From the NCBI GenBank assembly GCA_030584085.1, contig CP129490.1, positions 2,823,511 to 2,887,510 on the forward strand: a stretch of DNA of 64,000 bases. Reading direction: 5' to 3'. Below the pieces are notes generated by a model, which made no database searches, was not told the DNA's origin, and was given only the letters and a program-made list of their open reading frames with translations. This document shows, in pieces, positions 33,656-44,024 of this stretch. Position 1 is the stretch's first letter; each line of letters starts with the position of its first letter. This DNA comes from Melioribacteraceae bacterium (GTDB taxonomy: Bacteria; Bacteroidota; Ignavibacteria; Ignavibacteriales; Melioribacteraceae). The translations under genes and the position numbers were made by a program.

Positions 33656-35917
33656 ATGACTGAAAATTTAGATATGATACAAAAAGTTTTCGAGGGTATG
33701 AGAGAAAAACAAGAATCTGCCCGCAAAGTACTTAACCGGCCAATGACTTATTCTGAAAAAATTCTTTATGCACATTTATGGGATTCACCTAAAAAAGAAC
33801 TTGCAAAAGGAAAAGATTACGCCGACTTATCTCCCGATAGAGTTGCAATGCAGGATGCAACGGCTCAAATGGCTTTGTTGCAATTTATGCACTCAGGAAG
33901 AAAAACGGCTGCCGTTCCTTCAACAGTTCATTGCGATCACTTAATTCAAGCACAAGTTGGTGCAAAAGATGATCTACTTCGTTCTAAAGACGAGAACAAG
34001 GAAGTGTTTGATTTCTTAGAAAGTATTTCAAAAAAATTCGGTGTAGGATTTTGGAGACCGGGTGCCGGTATTATTCACCAAGTTGTCCTAGAAAATTATG
34101 CATTCCCCGGTGGAATGATGATCGGGACAGATTCACACACTCCGAATGCTGGTGGTCTCGGGATGATTGCAATCGGTGTGGGCGGTGCAGATGCAGTTGA
34201 TGTTATGGCAGGAATGCCGTGGGAATTGAAATGGCCGAAACTTATCGGTGTTAAACTAACAGGTAAATTGAATGGTTGGACTTCGGCAAAAGATGTTATC
34301 TTAAAAGTTGCCGGAATTCTTACCGTTAAGGGTGGAACAGGCGCTATTGTTGAATATTTTGGTGAAGGCGCACAATCACTTTCGTGCACTGGTAAAGGAA
34401 CAATCTGTAACATGGGAGCAGAGATTGGTGCGACGACTTCAATTTTTGAATTCGATAATAAAATGGTTGAGTATCTTAGAGCAACCGGCAGAAATGATGT
34501 TGCCGAATTAGCCGAGCAACATAAAGATTTACTTAAGTCCGATGATGAAGTTCACGCTAATCCGGAAAAATACTATGATCAAGTTATAGAAATAAATCTA
34601 AGTGAATTAGAACCACACTTAAACGGTCCGTTCACACCGGATTTGGCTTGGCCGATATCAAAAATTAAAGAAGCCGTTGAAAAAGAAGGTTACCCGGATA
34701 AAATTAGTGTAGCATTAATAGGAAGCTGTACAAACTCTAGTTATGAAGATATTGACCGCGCTGCAAGTATAGCAAAACAAGCGTTGGATAAAGGATTAAA
34801 AACAAAATCACAATTCACAATTACGCCAGGTTCAGAACAAGTCAGAGCTACAATAGAGAGAGACGGACAATTAAAAATTCTTACTGATGTAGGCGGTCTT
34901 GTGTTAGCAAATGCATGCGGACCTTGCATAGGTATGTGGAAACGAATGGATATAAAAAATGGTGAACGAAATACAATTGTTACTTCATTCAATAGAAACT
35001 TTGCAAAACGAAATGATGGAAATGCCGAAACTTTAGCTTTCGTTGCAAGTCCGGAATTAACAACAGTTCTTGCATTAGCCGGAAGATTATCTTTCAATCC
35101 TGAAACTGATGAATTAGAAAATGAAAAAGGTGAAAAAATAAAATTAGATCCGCCAAAAGGATTAGAACTTCCGACAAAAGGATTTGATAAAGGCGAAAGT
35201 GGCTATGTACCCGGAGGTGAAGGTCATCCGGAAACTGATGTTATTATTCAAGATGATAGTGAAAGACTTCAGTTCCTTGAAAAATTTGAACCCTGGAATG
35301 GTGAAGATTACAACGAACTTCCATTATTACTAAAAGCACAAGGTAAATGTACTACCGATCATATTTCGATGGCTGGTCCTTGGTTGAGATTCCGTGGACA
35401 CTTAGATAACATTTCCAACAATATGTTCCTCGGTGCAATTAATGCTTATACAGGAAAAGCCGGTGAAACTAAAAATCTATTAACCGGCGAATACAAACAA
35501 GTTCAGCAAGTTGCTCGTGATTATAAAGCCGAAGGTTTGGGTTGGGTTGTTGTAGGTGATGAAAACTACGGCGAAGGTTCAAGTCGTGAACATGCCGCAA
35601 TGGAACCTCGTTTCTTAAATGGCAAAGCAATTATTGTAAAAAGTTTTGCGAGAATTCACGAAACAAACCTGAAAAAACAAGGGATGCTTCCGCTTACTTT
35701 TGCAAATCCAAGTGATTATGATAAAATTCAAGAGGATGATAGACTAAGTATAATCGGCTTAAAAGAATTAGCTCCTGGTAAACAATTGACTCTTAAGATT
35801 CATCATAAGGACGGATCGGTTGAAGAAGTTAAATTGCATCATACTTATAATGAAAATCAAATAAAGTGGTTCCGAGCCGGAAGCGCGTTAAACCTAATTG
35901 CCGAACAGAATAAATAA
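33656..35917 (+). CDS. acn: Aconitate hydratase (mitochondrial-type aconitase A)
   Basis: A 753-residue protein. [33 protein letters not shown] and [19 protein letters not shown] match the mitochondrial-type aconitase. [4Fe-4S] ligand cysteines occur in [12 protein letters not shown] and [11 protein letters not shown] (near 360 and 420). The C-terminal swivel domain includes [20 protein letters not shown]. The enzyme isomerises citrate and isocitrate in the TCA cycle, in the cytosol. AAAGGTG lies before the ATG. It is monocistronic, with a terminator directly after it. Confidence 0.95.
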   Translation: MTENLDMIQKVFEGMREKQESARKVLNRPMTYSEKILYAHLWDSPKKELAKGKDYADLSPDRVAMQDATAQMALLQFMHSGRKTAAVPSTVHCDHLIQAQVGAKDDLLRSKDENKEVFDFLESISKKFGVGFWRPGAGIIHQVVLENYAFPGGMMIGTDSHTPNAGGLGMIAIGVGGADAVDVMAGMPWELKWPKLIGVKLTGKLNGWTSAKDVILKVAGILTVKGGTGAIVEYFGEGAQSLSCTGKGTICNMGAEIGATTSIFEFDNKMVEYLRATGRNDVAELAEQHKDLLKSDDEVHANPEKYYDQVIEINLSELEPHLNGPFTPDLAWPISKIKEAVEKEGYPDKISVALIGSCTNSSYEDIDRAASIAKQALDKGLKTKSQFTITPGSEQVRATIERDGQLKILTDVGGLVLANACGPCIGMWKRMDIKNGERNTIVTSFNRNFAKRNDGNAETLAFVASPELTTVLALAGRLSFNPETDELENEKGEKIKLDPPKGLELPTKGFDKGESGYVPGGEGHPETDVIIQDDSERLQFLEKFEPWNGEDYNELPLLLKAQGKCTTDHISMAGPWLRFRGHLDNISNNMFLGAINAYTGKAGETKNLLTGEYKQVQQVARDYKAEGLGWVVVGDENYGEGSSREHAAMEPRFLNGKAIIVKSFARIHETNLKKQGMLPLTFANPSDYDKIQEDDRLSIIGLKELAPGKQLTLKIHHKDGSVEEVKLHHTYNENQIKWFRAGSALNLIAEQNK

Positions 35918-35926
35918 GTAAATATC

Positions 35927-35960
35927 AAAAAACCCAACTTCTTAGAGAAGTTGGGTTTTT
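35927..35960 (+). terminator. Intrinsic terminator of aconitase gene
   Basis: AAAACCCAACTTCT pairs with AGAAGTTGGGTTTT around a TAG loop, and is followed by T bases. It starts 10 bases after the stop codon. Confidence 0.9.
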
Positions 35961-35973
35961 ATTTCCTGTATAA

Positions 35974-36102
35974 TTAAAATAAAGAAAAGATCACAAATCC
36001 TATCGAAACAAGAAATCCTATTCCTAAAGCACCAACCATGACATAAAAACTAAAATCGGTTGTTTTATCAGTATTCAGTTGATTCTTCTTTTGCGTACTC
36101 AT
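35974..36102 (-). CDS. Small single-helix membrane protein, 42 aa
   Basis: Reads MSTQKKNQLNTDKTTDF followed by one membrane helix (VMVGALGIGFLVSIGFVIFS). The ATG at 36102 has a good GGAG site 6 bases upstream. The hydrophilic head and single C-terminal helix resemble small accessory subunits of membrane complexes, but no partner is evident. No family recognised. Confidence 0.6.
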   Translation of the reverse strand: MSTQKKNQLNTDKTTDFSFYVMVGALGIGFLVSIGFVIFSLF

Positions 36103-36163
36103 TTTATTCTCCAAGTTTTAAATGAAATATTTTTTTTTACTACAGACGATATTTCAATAAAAC

Positions 36164-36502
36164 TCAGATTGCCGATGAAAAGTACGAAGTACTGCAACTA
36201 GTATGAATTATTTGAAGTGATAACGATCGAGGTAAAAACTGATTGTGAATATAAAAAATCGATGCTCCTTTACTACAAGTAGCAGCTTGTTCAGAATCGC
36301 TGATTTTATATTCAATTGTTCGTTCGGAAATTCTTTTTGTTAAGCGAAAATTATTTGGAAGTAGTTCAGCAGATTCGTTTGCAAAAGTAATGATTGCTTC
36401 AGGAGATTTATCTTTTAATCCAAGTGAATGAAATGGTATAACTGTTGTAATTTGGAATACAAACAGTAATAAAAATATTCTATGCAAAAACGTACTTCTC
36501 AA
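36164..36502 (-). CDS. Hypothetical secreted protein
   Basis: 112 residues from a TTG start preceded by a weak GGA. A signal-peptide-like N-terminus (FLHRIFLLLFVFQITTVIPF) is followed by a soluble region with three cysteines (QAATCSKG, HTSCSTS). No domain recognised. The start is uncertain, and the low-quality initiation context makes the call moderate. Confidence 0.45.
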   Translation of the reverse strand: MRSTFLHRIFLLLFVFQITTVIPFHSLGLKDKSPEAIITFANESAELLPNNFRLTKRISERTIEYKISDSEQAATCSKGASIFYIHNQFLPRSLSLQIIHTSCSTSYFSSAI

Positions 36503-36573
36503 GTTACAAATCCATTAAAAAAATCGGTTTCATATATAATTATAAGTAAATCAATTTCCTAAATAAATTATTG

Positions 36574-37107
36574 TTAATTCAATCTCCAGCTAATTTTATC
36601 ACCTTCTTTAATTCCAAATTGTACGGTGTATCCGGCGTTGACTTCTACGACATAAATCGAAGGAGCAGTGGATGGATAAGATGTTTCGGCAAAAGGTGTT
36701 GTGTCTCTATGGATAGTGACAATTTCCATTTTTTTATTTACGAATAGTATGTCGAGCGGAAGTACAGTATTCTTCATCCAAAAGGATTGATATTCTTCGT
36801 TAGGAAAGATAAAAAGCATGCCTTGATCAGATTCTAATTTTTCGCGATACATTAAACCAACAGCGCGTTCCACTAAATCATCGGCGATTTCAACATCAAT
36901 TTTAGAAATAAATTTTCCGTCAGAATTTTGAAAAGTGAGTTCACCGTCTTTTCTGAAATCAAACTGTTGATGACCGGAAAATTTATTTTCTGCGGATTCA
37001 TCGTTTGAATTACCGAACATGAAATATCCCCCGATCAATAGCACTAAAAACAATGTAATATAATGCGGCATATAATTTTTTTTGATAACCTTTTTCTTTT
37101 TAGACAT
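36574..37107 (-). CDS. DUF192 family membrane-anchored protein
   Basis: A 177-residue protein: a basic N-terminus, one membrane helix (MPHYITLFLVLLIGGYFMF), then the DUF192 domain. The domain reads ERAVGLMYREKLESDQGMLF, FWMKNTVLPLDILFV and PSIYVVEVNAGYTVQFGIKE. DUF192 proteins are small periplasmic beta-barrel-like domains of unknown function. The gene is divergent from the alpha/beta hydrolase gene. Confidence 0.88.
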   Translation of the reverse strand: MSKKKKVIKKNYMPHYITLFLVLLIGGYFMFGNSNDESAENKFSGHQQFDFRKDGELTFQNSDGKFISKIDVEIADDLVERAVGLMYREKLESDQGMLFIFPNEEYQSFWMKNTVLPLDILFVNKKMEIVTIHRDTTPFAETSYPSTAPSIYVVEVNAGYTVQFGIKEGDKISWRLN

Positions 37108-37176
37108 ATTTTTATTGTATGAGTATCTTTGTTATTTAAGCACGAACAAATTTAACACATTTTACTAAGAGAAATC

Positions 37177-38025
37177 ATGTCAAAAATTATTGATAGAAAA
37201 GTAATCGAACTATCCCCTATTCAAGAGAAGATGATACGAAGCGGTTGGGGAAATGAAACTATAGATAATACAACCGTGGAAAAGATCACTTATGAATCCG
37301 ATAGTTTGAAAGTAAAAGGATATATCGCAAAGCCGAATGACGATTCAAAAAAATATCCATGTATAATTTGGTGTCGCGGCGGAATAGGTAATGCCGGTGC
37401 GATTGATTCTTTTAACGCACGAGGAATTTTCGGTCAGCTTGCAAGTTGGGGTTATGTTGTTCTTACATCCCAATATCGTGGTAATGATGGTGGTGAAGGA
37501 AAAGATGAATTCGGCGGAAGTGATGTAAATGATGTCATAAATTTAAAATCCGTCGCAGAAGAAATCGAATGTGCTGATACAAAGAATTGGGGAATTGAAG
37601 GATGGAGCCGCGGCGGTATGATGACTTATTTAACTTTAACAAAAGATCACGATTTTAAGTGTGCCGTTGTAACCGGAGGTATTGCTAATCTTCGTTGTAA
37701 TTCCGATGAAAGTAAATTCATGAAAAAATTATATGAAGTTACAATGGGTAAGCACGGTACGGGGAGTTTCAATCAAAAATGTGAATCGAGATCAATTGTA
37801 AATTTTGCGAACAAGCTCTCGAAGAACACTCCCCTTTTATTAATACACGGAACTGCCGATAACAGAGTTTTACCTCATGATTCACTTGATCTTTCTTACA
37901 AACTTTTAGAGCACAACATTCCATTCGAATTAGTCATGCTGAAAGACGGAGATCATTTCTTGAAAGGACACAGAAAAGAAGTTGATAGAATGAGGAAGGA
38001 GTGGTTTGAGAAATATTTGAGATGA
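37177..38025 (+). CDS. Alpha/beta hydrolase, S9C/dienelactone-hydrolase-like
   Basis: A 282-residue cytosolic protein without signal peptide. PCIIWCRGGIGNAG gives the oxyanion region. The nucleophile elbow is GWSRGGMM (Ser near 146), and the acid and base are Asp in HGTADNRVLPHDS and His in DGDHFLKGH. The fold is that of the catalytic domain of prolyl-oligopeptidase-like enzymes, without a propeller. Substrate unknown; an esterase or acylaminoacyl-peptidase-like role is possible. A small terminator follows at 38058. Confidence 0.82.
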   Translation: MSKIIDRKVIELSPIQEKMIRSGWGNETIDNTTVEKITYESDSLKVKGYIAKPNDDSKKYPCIIWCRGGIGNAGAIDSFNARGIFGQLASWGYVVLTSQYRGNDGGEGKDEFGGSDVNDVINLKSVAEEIECADTKNWGIEGWSRGGMMTYLTLTKDHDFKCAVVTGGIANLRCNSDESKFMKKLYEVTMGKHGTGSFNQKCESRSIVNFANKLSKNTPLLLIHGTADNRVLPHDSLDLSYKLLEHNIPFELVMLKDGDHFLKGHRKEVDRMRKEWFEKYLR

Positions 38026-38057
38026 ATTAAATTAGAAGATGCTGCTAGAAAATTTCG

Positions 38058-38085
38058 ATCAAGCAATAGTGCTTGATATCTTTTT
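38058..38085 (+). terminator. Intrinsic terminator after the hydrolase gene
   Basis: ATCAAGCA pairs with TGCTTGAT around ATAG, and is followed by ATCTTTTTA. It lies 32 bases after the stop codon. Confidence 0.75.
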
Positions 38086-38102
38086 AATTTTCTTCTATTC
38101 TT

Positions 38103-38145
38103 AATTGATTATAAGCTGCTACTCTGTCCCAGCTCATAATCAATT
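38103..38145 (-). terminator. 16-base-pair hairpin overlapping the stop codon of the AAA_14 gene
   Basis: AATTGATTATAAGCTG pairs with CAGCTCATAATCAATT; the one mismatch becomes a G-U pair in the minus-strand RNA. The stem includes the TGA stop at 38140-38142. There is no clear T run, so it may protect the mRNA end as well as terminate. Confidence 0.55.
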
Positions 38146-39489
38146 ACTTGTAATAAAATACTCTAGATAATCAAAAATTTTTGTCCCCAAATAATAAGGC
38201 ATATTCATCAATAGAAATTCTTTTTTATTTGGCGATACTACTTTTTGAACTGAAAATTCACCACCGTAAATCCGCACAGCAAATTTATGATTTGTTCTTT
38301 CCATAAACTGATGTAGCGACCTTAGCTTACCGACACTTCCCGATTTAATTTCGACTGGAATTACTTTCCCTTGAAATGGAATTAATAAATCAACCTCCGC
38401 TGATGATTGAGTTTTTTCTCTCACCCAAAAATTTGGTTTAGTATTAGTTAAATTGTTTAGAGAAATAACTTCTTGTGTAACAATATGTGGAATTAAATAT
38501 CCTTTGTAATATGTACTCAAGTCTTTAATCGCTAATAGTTCATTTTGAATCCCGTTTTTATAATTAATTAATCCGGTATCCAAAAACTGTAATCGCGGTG
38601 ATTTTTTCATATCCGGTTTTATCGGAATTTGCACTTCTGTTGAAGGATATATTAAAAATAAAAATCTTGCACTTTCCAATGTTCTCATTGCTTCACCGAC
38701 TTCACGCGATCTATAATTTGAGTTTCCGAAATTTTGAAATTTAACTCGTTCATCTAAGTTGAGATAAGCAGTATTTACTATGTGCCGTATTACATTCAAC
38801 TCTGTCTTATTTGATGCATACTTTGTCATATCATCTTTGAAAGTTTCCCAAAGACTCTCATAAATCCTTTTTAAGTCTGCCAAACTTCTCTTTTCAACAT
38901 AAGTTTTTATTATTTCCGGCATTCCACCAATTATTGCATAATTATTAAAAAGTTCCATCAAAACTGAATGAGCATTTTTTTCAACCGGAATCTTATTTAG
39001 CTGCATAAGAATATTACGGTTTCCTATAGCACTTAAGTATTCTAAAAAATTAATTGGATGCATATAGAGATACTCAACTCTACCTACCGGAAAATTTTCT
39101 ATTTCTTTTAAGGAAAATTCCAAAAGTGACCCTGCGGCAATTACGTGAATCTTCGGGTACTCTTCATAAAAGTATCTCAATAATTTTATCGCTCTAGGAG
39201 ATTCTTGTATTTCATCAATAAAAAGAAGTAACCCATCTATATTCTCGGTAGTTAAATTGTACTTTAAGAGAAGAACATCAATAATGTCTTTAACATTATT
39301 AAATTCTTCAAAAATTTGTTTATCAGATGATTTTTCAAGATTAAGTAGAATTTTATATTTATATCCTTCTGCAAATGACTTTATTAAAGTAGTTTTTCCA
39401 ACTTGCCTTGCTCCGCGTATAATTAGCGGTTTCCGTGAGGGATTTTCTTTCCACTTCAGAAGATCTTCATATATGTTTCTTTTTATCAA
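38140..39489 (-). CDS. AAA_14/DUF4143 family ATPase
   Basis: A 449-residue protein. The Walker A is IIRGARQVGKTTLIKSF (near residues 23-39) and Walker B is LLLFIDEIQESPRAI near 90. YPKIHVIAAGSLLEFSL and GRVEYLYMHPINFLEYL follow. The C-terminal DUF4143 domain resembles a restriction-like nuclease (EVDLLIPFQGKVIPVEIKSG). Family knowledge: such ATPases are often multicopy in Bacteroidota and archaea; their role is unclear. The start is TTG at 39489 with AAGGTG 7 bases upstream. Three 33-base-spaced repeats lie upstream. It is different from the ATPase at 23400-24533. Confidence 0.88.
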   Translation of the reverse strand: MIKRNIYEDLLKWKENPSRKPLIIRGARQVGKTTLIKSFAEGYKYKILLNLEKSSDKQIFEEFNNVKDIIDVLLLKYNLTTENIDGLLLFIDEIQESPRAIKLLRYFYEEYPKIHVIAAGSLLEFSLKEIENFPVGRVEYLYMHPINFLEYLSAIGNRNILMQLNKIPVEKNAHSVLMELFNNYAIIGGMPEIIKTYVEKRSLADLKRIYESLWETFKDDMTKYASNKTELNVIRHIVNTAYLNLDERVKFQNFGNSNYRSREVGEAMRTLESARFLFLIYPSTEVQIPIKPDMKKSPRLQFLDTGLINYKNGIQNELLAIKDLSTYYKGYLIPHIVTQEVISLNNLTNTKPNFWVREKTQSSAEVDLLIPFQGKVIPVEIKSGSVGKLRSLHQFMERTNHKFAVRIYGGEFSVQKVVSPNKKEFLLMNMPYYLGTKIFDYLEYFITSN

Positions 39490-39507
39490 TTTTCACCTTT
39501 ATGTAAT

Positions 39508-39586
39508 ATAACAAGGGTAAATTTAATAATTTTTTGCAGCATAACAAGGGTATTTTTGATTAATTTACGTAACATAGCAAGGGTTA
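39508..39586. repeat. Three direct repeats at 33-base spacing upstream of the AAA_14 gene
   Basis: ATAACAAGGGTAA (39508-39520), ATAACAAGGGTAT (39541-39553) and ATAGCAAGGGTTA (39574-39586) start exactly 33 bases apart, close to three helical turns. The AT-rich spacers also share AATTT. They begin 19 bases upstream of the TTG start, so a promoter or operator array is likely. Confidence 0.75.
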
Positions 39587-39859
39587 ATTTGAAGTGAGAG
39601 AAGAAAACAATTTGGGGTAGACTGGAAATATAAACTGAATACCGATTGATTATCTTTTAAATAATTTTGCCGGTTTTGAGATAGTTAATTTTTTAAAATA
39701 AACTTTTACCTATGTCGATGAATGAACTCGACAGCCGTGAAACTATCATTAATGAATCGCATTAAGAGAAAATAAACCTAGTGAAATCAATTGGACATTG
39801 TTTAGTGAAATAAAATGATACAGAACTGAGGAAGAAAATTAATACGAATTCTATTCTTT
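39587..39859. other. Intergenic region with one possible dispersed stem-loop motif
   Basis: No gene seen. At 39708-39747 the sequence TACCTATGTCGATGAATG, with GTCGA/TCGAC arms and then CAGCCGTGAAA, resembles one at 40732-40771. The remainder is AT-rich. Confidence 0.4.
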
Positions 39860-40678
39860 TCACTTATTCACCCCCTTAAATTCATTTTCCCTAAAAAAAT
39901 ATTCTTTCTCTAGTATTTTTTTAAAATCGATCCAAGATTTTTGATTATTTTCTGAGTACAAGAGAGGCATGGTCACATTCCCATTCTCAATTTTATAAAA
40001 TGTATCCAGTCCGTTTAATTTCATCATTAGTTCATCATAATTAGCCATTGACGGTCTAAACCAGTGCTTTAATGGAAAGGCATAAATAGAATTTATTTCA
40101 AAATTTGGTTGCGGTGATTCTTTAAATGTATGAGGCAGGTAACTTACGGTTATAATATCCCCATTTGAGTAGGCGTGATTACCTTTAAGCACATCGATTA
40201 CTTCAACCACAAGATTTATCTTGGGGACTTTTATTTCTCTTCCTGGTCTACTTACAACATACTCAGATCGTTGTATGTCTAATGCTCTTATTTTAAGGAA
40301 ATATGGTGTTTCCAGGTATAATACATACTTTTTACCGTATCTAATAATGAGCTGATTTTTGAGTGAATCCAATAAAATGTTTGGTTTTATACTCTGTTTC
40401 TCTTGTGACTTTTCCCAACTTTCAATTCTTTCAAGTAATTCTCTTTCAAATTCCATCGGCCAAAAAGCATAACACTGGTATAGGTAATTTTCCAATTTTA
40501 TTATAAATGTTGTATCAGATTGTAAATCTTTTATCATTTCGTAATCATTCTGCGTATTTAAACTTACTTTATCCATAAGAGCAAATAGACTATCAATACT
40601 TTTATTTGTTTGTTGAAATCCCAACAGACTTATACCGCTTAGCACTATTATCAAAAAAATTGTTTTTATTTTTTGCAT
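39860..40678 (-). CDS. Hypothetical secreted protein, 272 aa
   Basis: A signal peptide (IKTIFLIIVLSGISLLGF, about residues 3-20) is followed by a soluble domain. The N-terminal half is helical. The C-terminal half, with VPKINLVVEVIDVLKGNHAY and GDIITVSYLPHTFKES, has the beta-strand pattern of small secreted OB/beta-barrel-like domains. No catalytic motif recognised. Related stem-loop motifs flank the gene on both sides (39708 and 40732). Confidence 0.65.
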   Translation of the reverse strand: MQKIKTIFLIIVLSGISLLGFQQTNKSIDSLFALMDKVSLNTQNDYEMIKDLQSDTTFIIKLENYLYQCYAFWPMEFERELLERIESWEKSQEKQSIKPNILLDSLKNQLIIRYGKKYVLYLETPYFLKIRALDIQRSEYVVSRPGREIKVPKINLVVEVIDVLKGNHAYSNGDIITVSYLPHTFKESPQPNFEINSIYAFPLKHWFRPSMANYDELMMKLNGLDTFYKIENGNVTMPLLYSENNQKSWIDFKKILEKEYFFRENEFKGVNK

Positions 40679-40790
40679 TCTAGTCTCTTATAGTTTTAAA
40701 ATTATTTTTACTTTTTTTGTAAATTAAAATACTACCCATATCGAGGAATGGTCCTCTCAGCCGAGAAAAGATTATCTATCTTTATTCAAC

Positions 40791-41348
40791 CTAAAAATTA
40801 AAATTAACGCCTCCTTTCAGTGATGGACTTACAAGAATATGTGCTTCTTTAGCGGCACTTACACATATTCCAATAGACCAGAAAAAATTGAATCCGTTTT
40901 TCTTGATATTTTCTTTTCCGACATTAAATTCAAAATAATGTCCTTTTACGAATGGTTCATAACCAAGCTTCCAGGGCTGTTTCTTACTTTCCCAGTCTAA
41001 AGTACTATTAAAATAAACTAGATAATCGATTGAGGTTGTATTAAAAAATAGAAAAGGTTTGTGATACGATGCTTTAATCCCAAATCCACTAGCACTATTG
41101 GGAAGCCCCATTGCTGAGGAGCCGATCCAAGTTGCCGACCCTTTTAACGCAATCGAAAAATCATCATTCATCTGATAACCGATCCCGACTGAAATAAACT
41201 CCAAGATGCCAGTATTAAAAGTTACAAAGATGTTTCGTAATTCATTTTCATTAGCTGAATTGGTGGAATCGATTTCTTGAGGAAAGACATTATTGGTTAC
41301 TATAAATAAAAAGAAAACCGAAATAAATTTTCTCACTCTAACCTCCAA
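40791..41348 (-). CDS. Putative outer-membrane beta-barrel protein
   Basis: 185 residues with a signal peptide (KFISVFFLFIVTNNVFPQ) and alternating hydrophobic strands: NIFVTFNTGILEFISVGIG, FSIALKGSATWIG, FGIKASYHKPFLFF and GHYFEFNVGKENI. It ends in an aromatic residue (GVNFNF), as many outer-membrane barrels do. About eight strands fit the length. Function unknown. Confidence 0.65.
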   Translation of the reverse strand: MEVRVRKFISVFFLFIVTNNVFPQEIDSTNSANENELRNIFVTFNTGILEFISVGIGYQMNDDFSIALKGSATWIGSSAMGLPNSASGFGIKASYHKPFLFFNTTSIDYLVYFNSTLDWESKKQPWKLGYEPFVKGHYFEFNVGKENIKKNGFNFFWSIGICVSAAKEAHILVSPSLKGGVNFNF

Positions 41349-41358
41349 TTAGAATAAC

Positions 41359-41392
41359 AAAATCCCACAAGCTTATAAATTGTGGGATTTTT
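41359..41392. terminator. Intrinsic terminator hairpin
   Basis: AAATCCCACAA pairs with TTGTGGGATTT around a 9-base loop, with T or A runs on each side. It follows the stop at 41425 on the minus strand. Confidence 0.8.
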
Positions 41393-41424
41393 CAAGTTCC
41401 ATTCTTTGTATTGGGTACTTGGTA

Positions 41425-43988
41425 CTACTTGACCAACAACATTTTTTTCGTGAAGTTAAAATTATCTGATGTCAGTTGGTAGAGATAAAATCCGCTCGAT
41501 AGATTCCTTCCATCAAACTTAACTTCATGTCTGCCTGCTGATTTTGTCGTTTCTTCAAGAACTTCAACCAACCTTCCAAGTGAGTCGAATATTCTCAAAC
41601 TTAAATGCATAGGTTCTTTTATCTCATATTTTATCACTGTTGTCGGGTTAAATGGATTTGGATAATTATCAAATAACTTGTTTTCTTTAGGTAGTTCTTC
41701 ATCATCATTTGATATTCCATCATCATTACCTTTACTTGCAAGTAGTCCGCTATTTTCTTCTTTTTCATATCGGCCAACAATCTTTAAAACATGTTTTATC
41801 TTTTCCTTTTTATCAAAATTCTGTTGGGTATTATACTTAAACCGAATTTCCTCACCGGGGAATAATTCTGCATAGCTGCCGTCTTTTGTTAGTAAACTGT
41901 TACGTAAGTTTTCACTACCCTTTTGTGAGCTTATTAGCTCAAGTTTTTCTGCTTTTATTGTCTTTAAGTTTCCGGTTAAGACAAAATAATCAATTTCAGT
42001 TATGTTATTGAAGACTATTTCAACTGCATCATCGTCAGTTAAATCACCTATCTTCTTTGAGACTGTGCTAAGGTTATCCCGGAAGTAAAATCCGCCTAAC
42101 CCATAATCTTCACCTGTTACATTTGGGAGTTTGTTCTTAGAATTTTTTACATAAATATTTCCTGCTACAACTTTCTCAACCGGAGGCGGTATTATTCCGA
42201 TGGCTGTTGCATACATTGTCTCGGTTTCTTGAATCACTCCTTGTGTTTTACTTTTTTCTATCTCAATTCGTAAAAGATCACCGGGCATAAACGGATACAT
42301 TTTACCATCTTCTGCTTCAAGATAATCAGTTATATCTGTTTCATTATTCAGTATAAACTTATAATTTCTTTTTGTCTCTTTAAAGTTAACAAATTCACCT
42401 TCGTCGGTTACAGCAATAAACTCCCCGTGATTTGCTTTTAATTCCCACAGTTCTATTTCATCAAACCAGCTATGTTCTTCTGTAGGTTCGTGGATTATGA
42501 ATTCTATATTACCGTTATTGTATTTATCGGAAGTATTAATCAAGTAGTAATCGGTTACATCAACATCGGGGTTTGAGAGTGAATTGATTAATAATGTATT
42601 CTCATCCGCTTTCTCTGTGCCATTGTTAAATGCTAAAGTTGGGCAGCCCCCGCAATTTGTACTAAATGAAGGAGTCATTGATTTATTGTCTGATCCGGCT
42701 GAGTTTGATACTGTGCAATATATTTGTGCTATCGGCGCCATGATTTGATCTACACCCGCATCCTTTGCTGATAATGCAGTTGAATATGTTACTTTACATT
42801 TGTTCCCATCAGGAGTTATGTATGCTCCTGCGGGTAAATCTGTAGCTGACCAAGTATAAGTTAATGTTCCGTTCCCTTGCGATAAATTGCAGTATACATA
42901 TCCGTATGAACTTTAACAGATTGGATCAGGAGTTTGGCTTAGTCCAGATATTATTGGTGGAATTGATAGTGGAGGTGGGATTAAATTGCATTCGTCTGCA
43001 ATCCAGAGCAGCAACCCAGCAATTGCACGAATTCCGTAAACGAAAGCGTAATCTGAGGTCCCAGAAAGCCATTGAATTGTTTTATCTGGAGGACCATTAA
43101 ATTCATTATTTAAATTTTGCAGCATTTCCGAAAGTCCCGGATAAAGCTGGAAGGAATCATTAATTCCATTTGTATCATTGCCATCCACATCATTACTGCT
43201 AAAAAAATTTGCAATTTGTGCAACTGGATAAAACAAAGACTTTAAGGGATTTGAACTGTTTGGGATTATTACACCTCCTTGATCTAAAGCATTTTGAAAT
43301 GTCCATTGATAATAATTCCATGGTTTACTCATATAATTTTCGTAAAAATCTGGATTGGTAGGTGGATGTGGATCATTGTGAACATGGGCAGGTACAGACA
43401 TATCACCTAATAGATGACAAACCCTGCCCAATATTTCCCAAAACACCTTTTTTCTGAATTCAAGAGAGGCAGTATCCATCGATTACGGGAAATAAACTGT
43501 CCTAAAGAGTTGTAATAGCCTCTATAGAATATTAGACCATCTTTATAGAATTGAAATATATTTGTTGGAGCCGTATAAGCTTCTATAATTTGATTTGCTG
43601 GATAAGGAACTCTTAATTCATATCCACCATATACATATTTTTTAGCCTTTTTATATGCATTAGAATATGAGTTTCCAGCATAATCAAACGTCGAATTATC
43701 ACCTTGATCCGGATCCCAAAAATGAGTATTTGTAACAAACCAACCCAAAAAGCCATATCCTTCGTTCGTTGCATCTGTATGATCTTCTTGATACGCTCCA
43801 ATTACTAATAGACCGCCAGGGTTAAACTGACCATTACCTTGCTCACTATAACCAACATGGTCTTTCATTTCCCATAATTCCTGACCAACATAGTTCTTAA
43901 GCAATTTATACGCTTCACGCACCATATATTGATGAACTTCCTCTTTATGAGCAAAAATTGTGTTAAGTGAAAGAAGACAAAATACCAC
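41425..43988 (-). pseudogene. T9SS-exported zinc-dependent phospholipase-C-like protein, split by a frameshift and a premature stop
   Basis: Three minus-strand pieces join into one protein of about 850 residues. Piece 1 (43988-43407) has a signal-like start, HKEEVHQYMVREAYKLLKN and a His/Asp-rich region. It loses frame near 43475-43485, and piece 2 (43479-42913) resumes with MDTASLEFRKK and HLLGDMSVPAHVHND, the zinc-phospholipase-C/S1-P1-like metal site. TAA at 42913-42915 cuts ISGLSQTPDPIC from SSYGYVYCNLSQGNGTLTYTW, which continues in the same frame into piece 3. That piece is Ig/PKD-like and ends in a type IX sorting domain (YPNPFNPTTVIKYEI). The GTG start lies after basic residues, so the true ATG may also be lost. 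Genome decay or sequencing error would both explain it. Confidence 0.78.
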
Positions 43989-44024
43989 TATACCAATAGA
44001 CTTTCTCGTACCTCTCCATTAAAG

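Noticed and set aside
41425-42741. The T9SS sorting-domain frame as an independent gene
   Set aside because: Its ATG lies in mid-domain and the frame continues upstream to a stop that joins the preceding piece in the same frame, so it is part of the broken gene.
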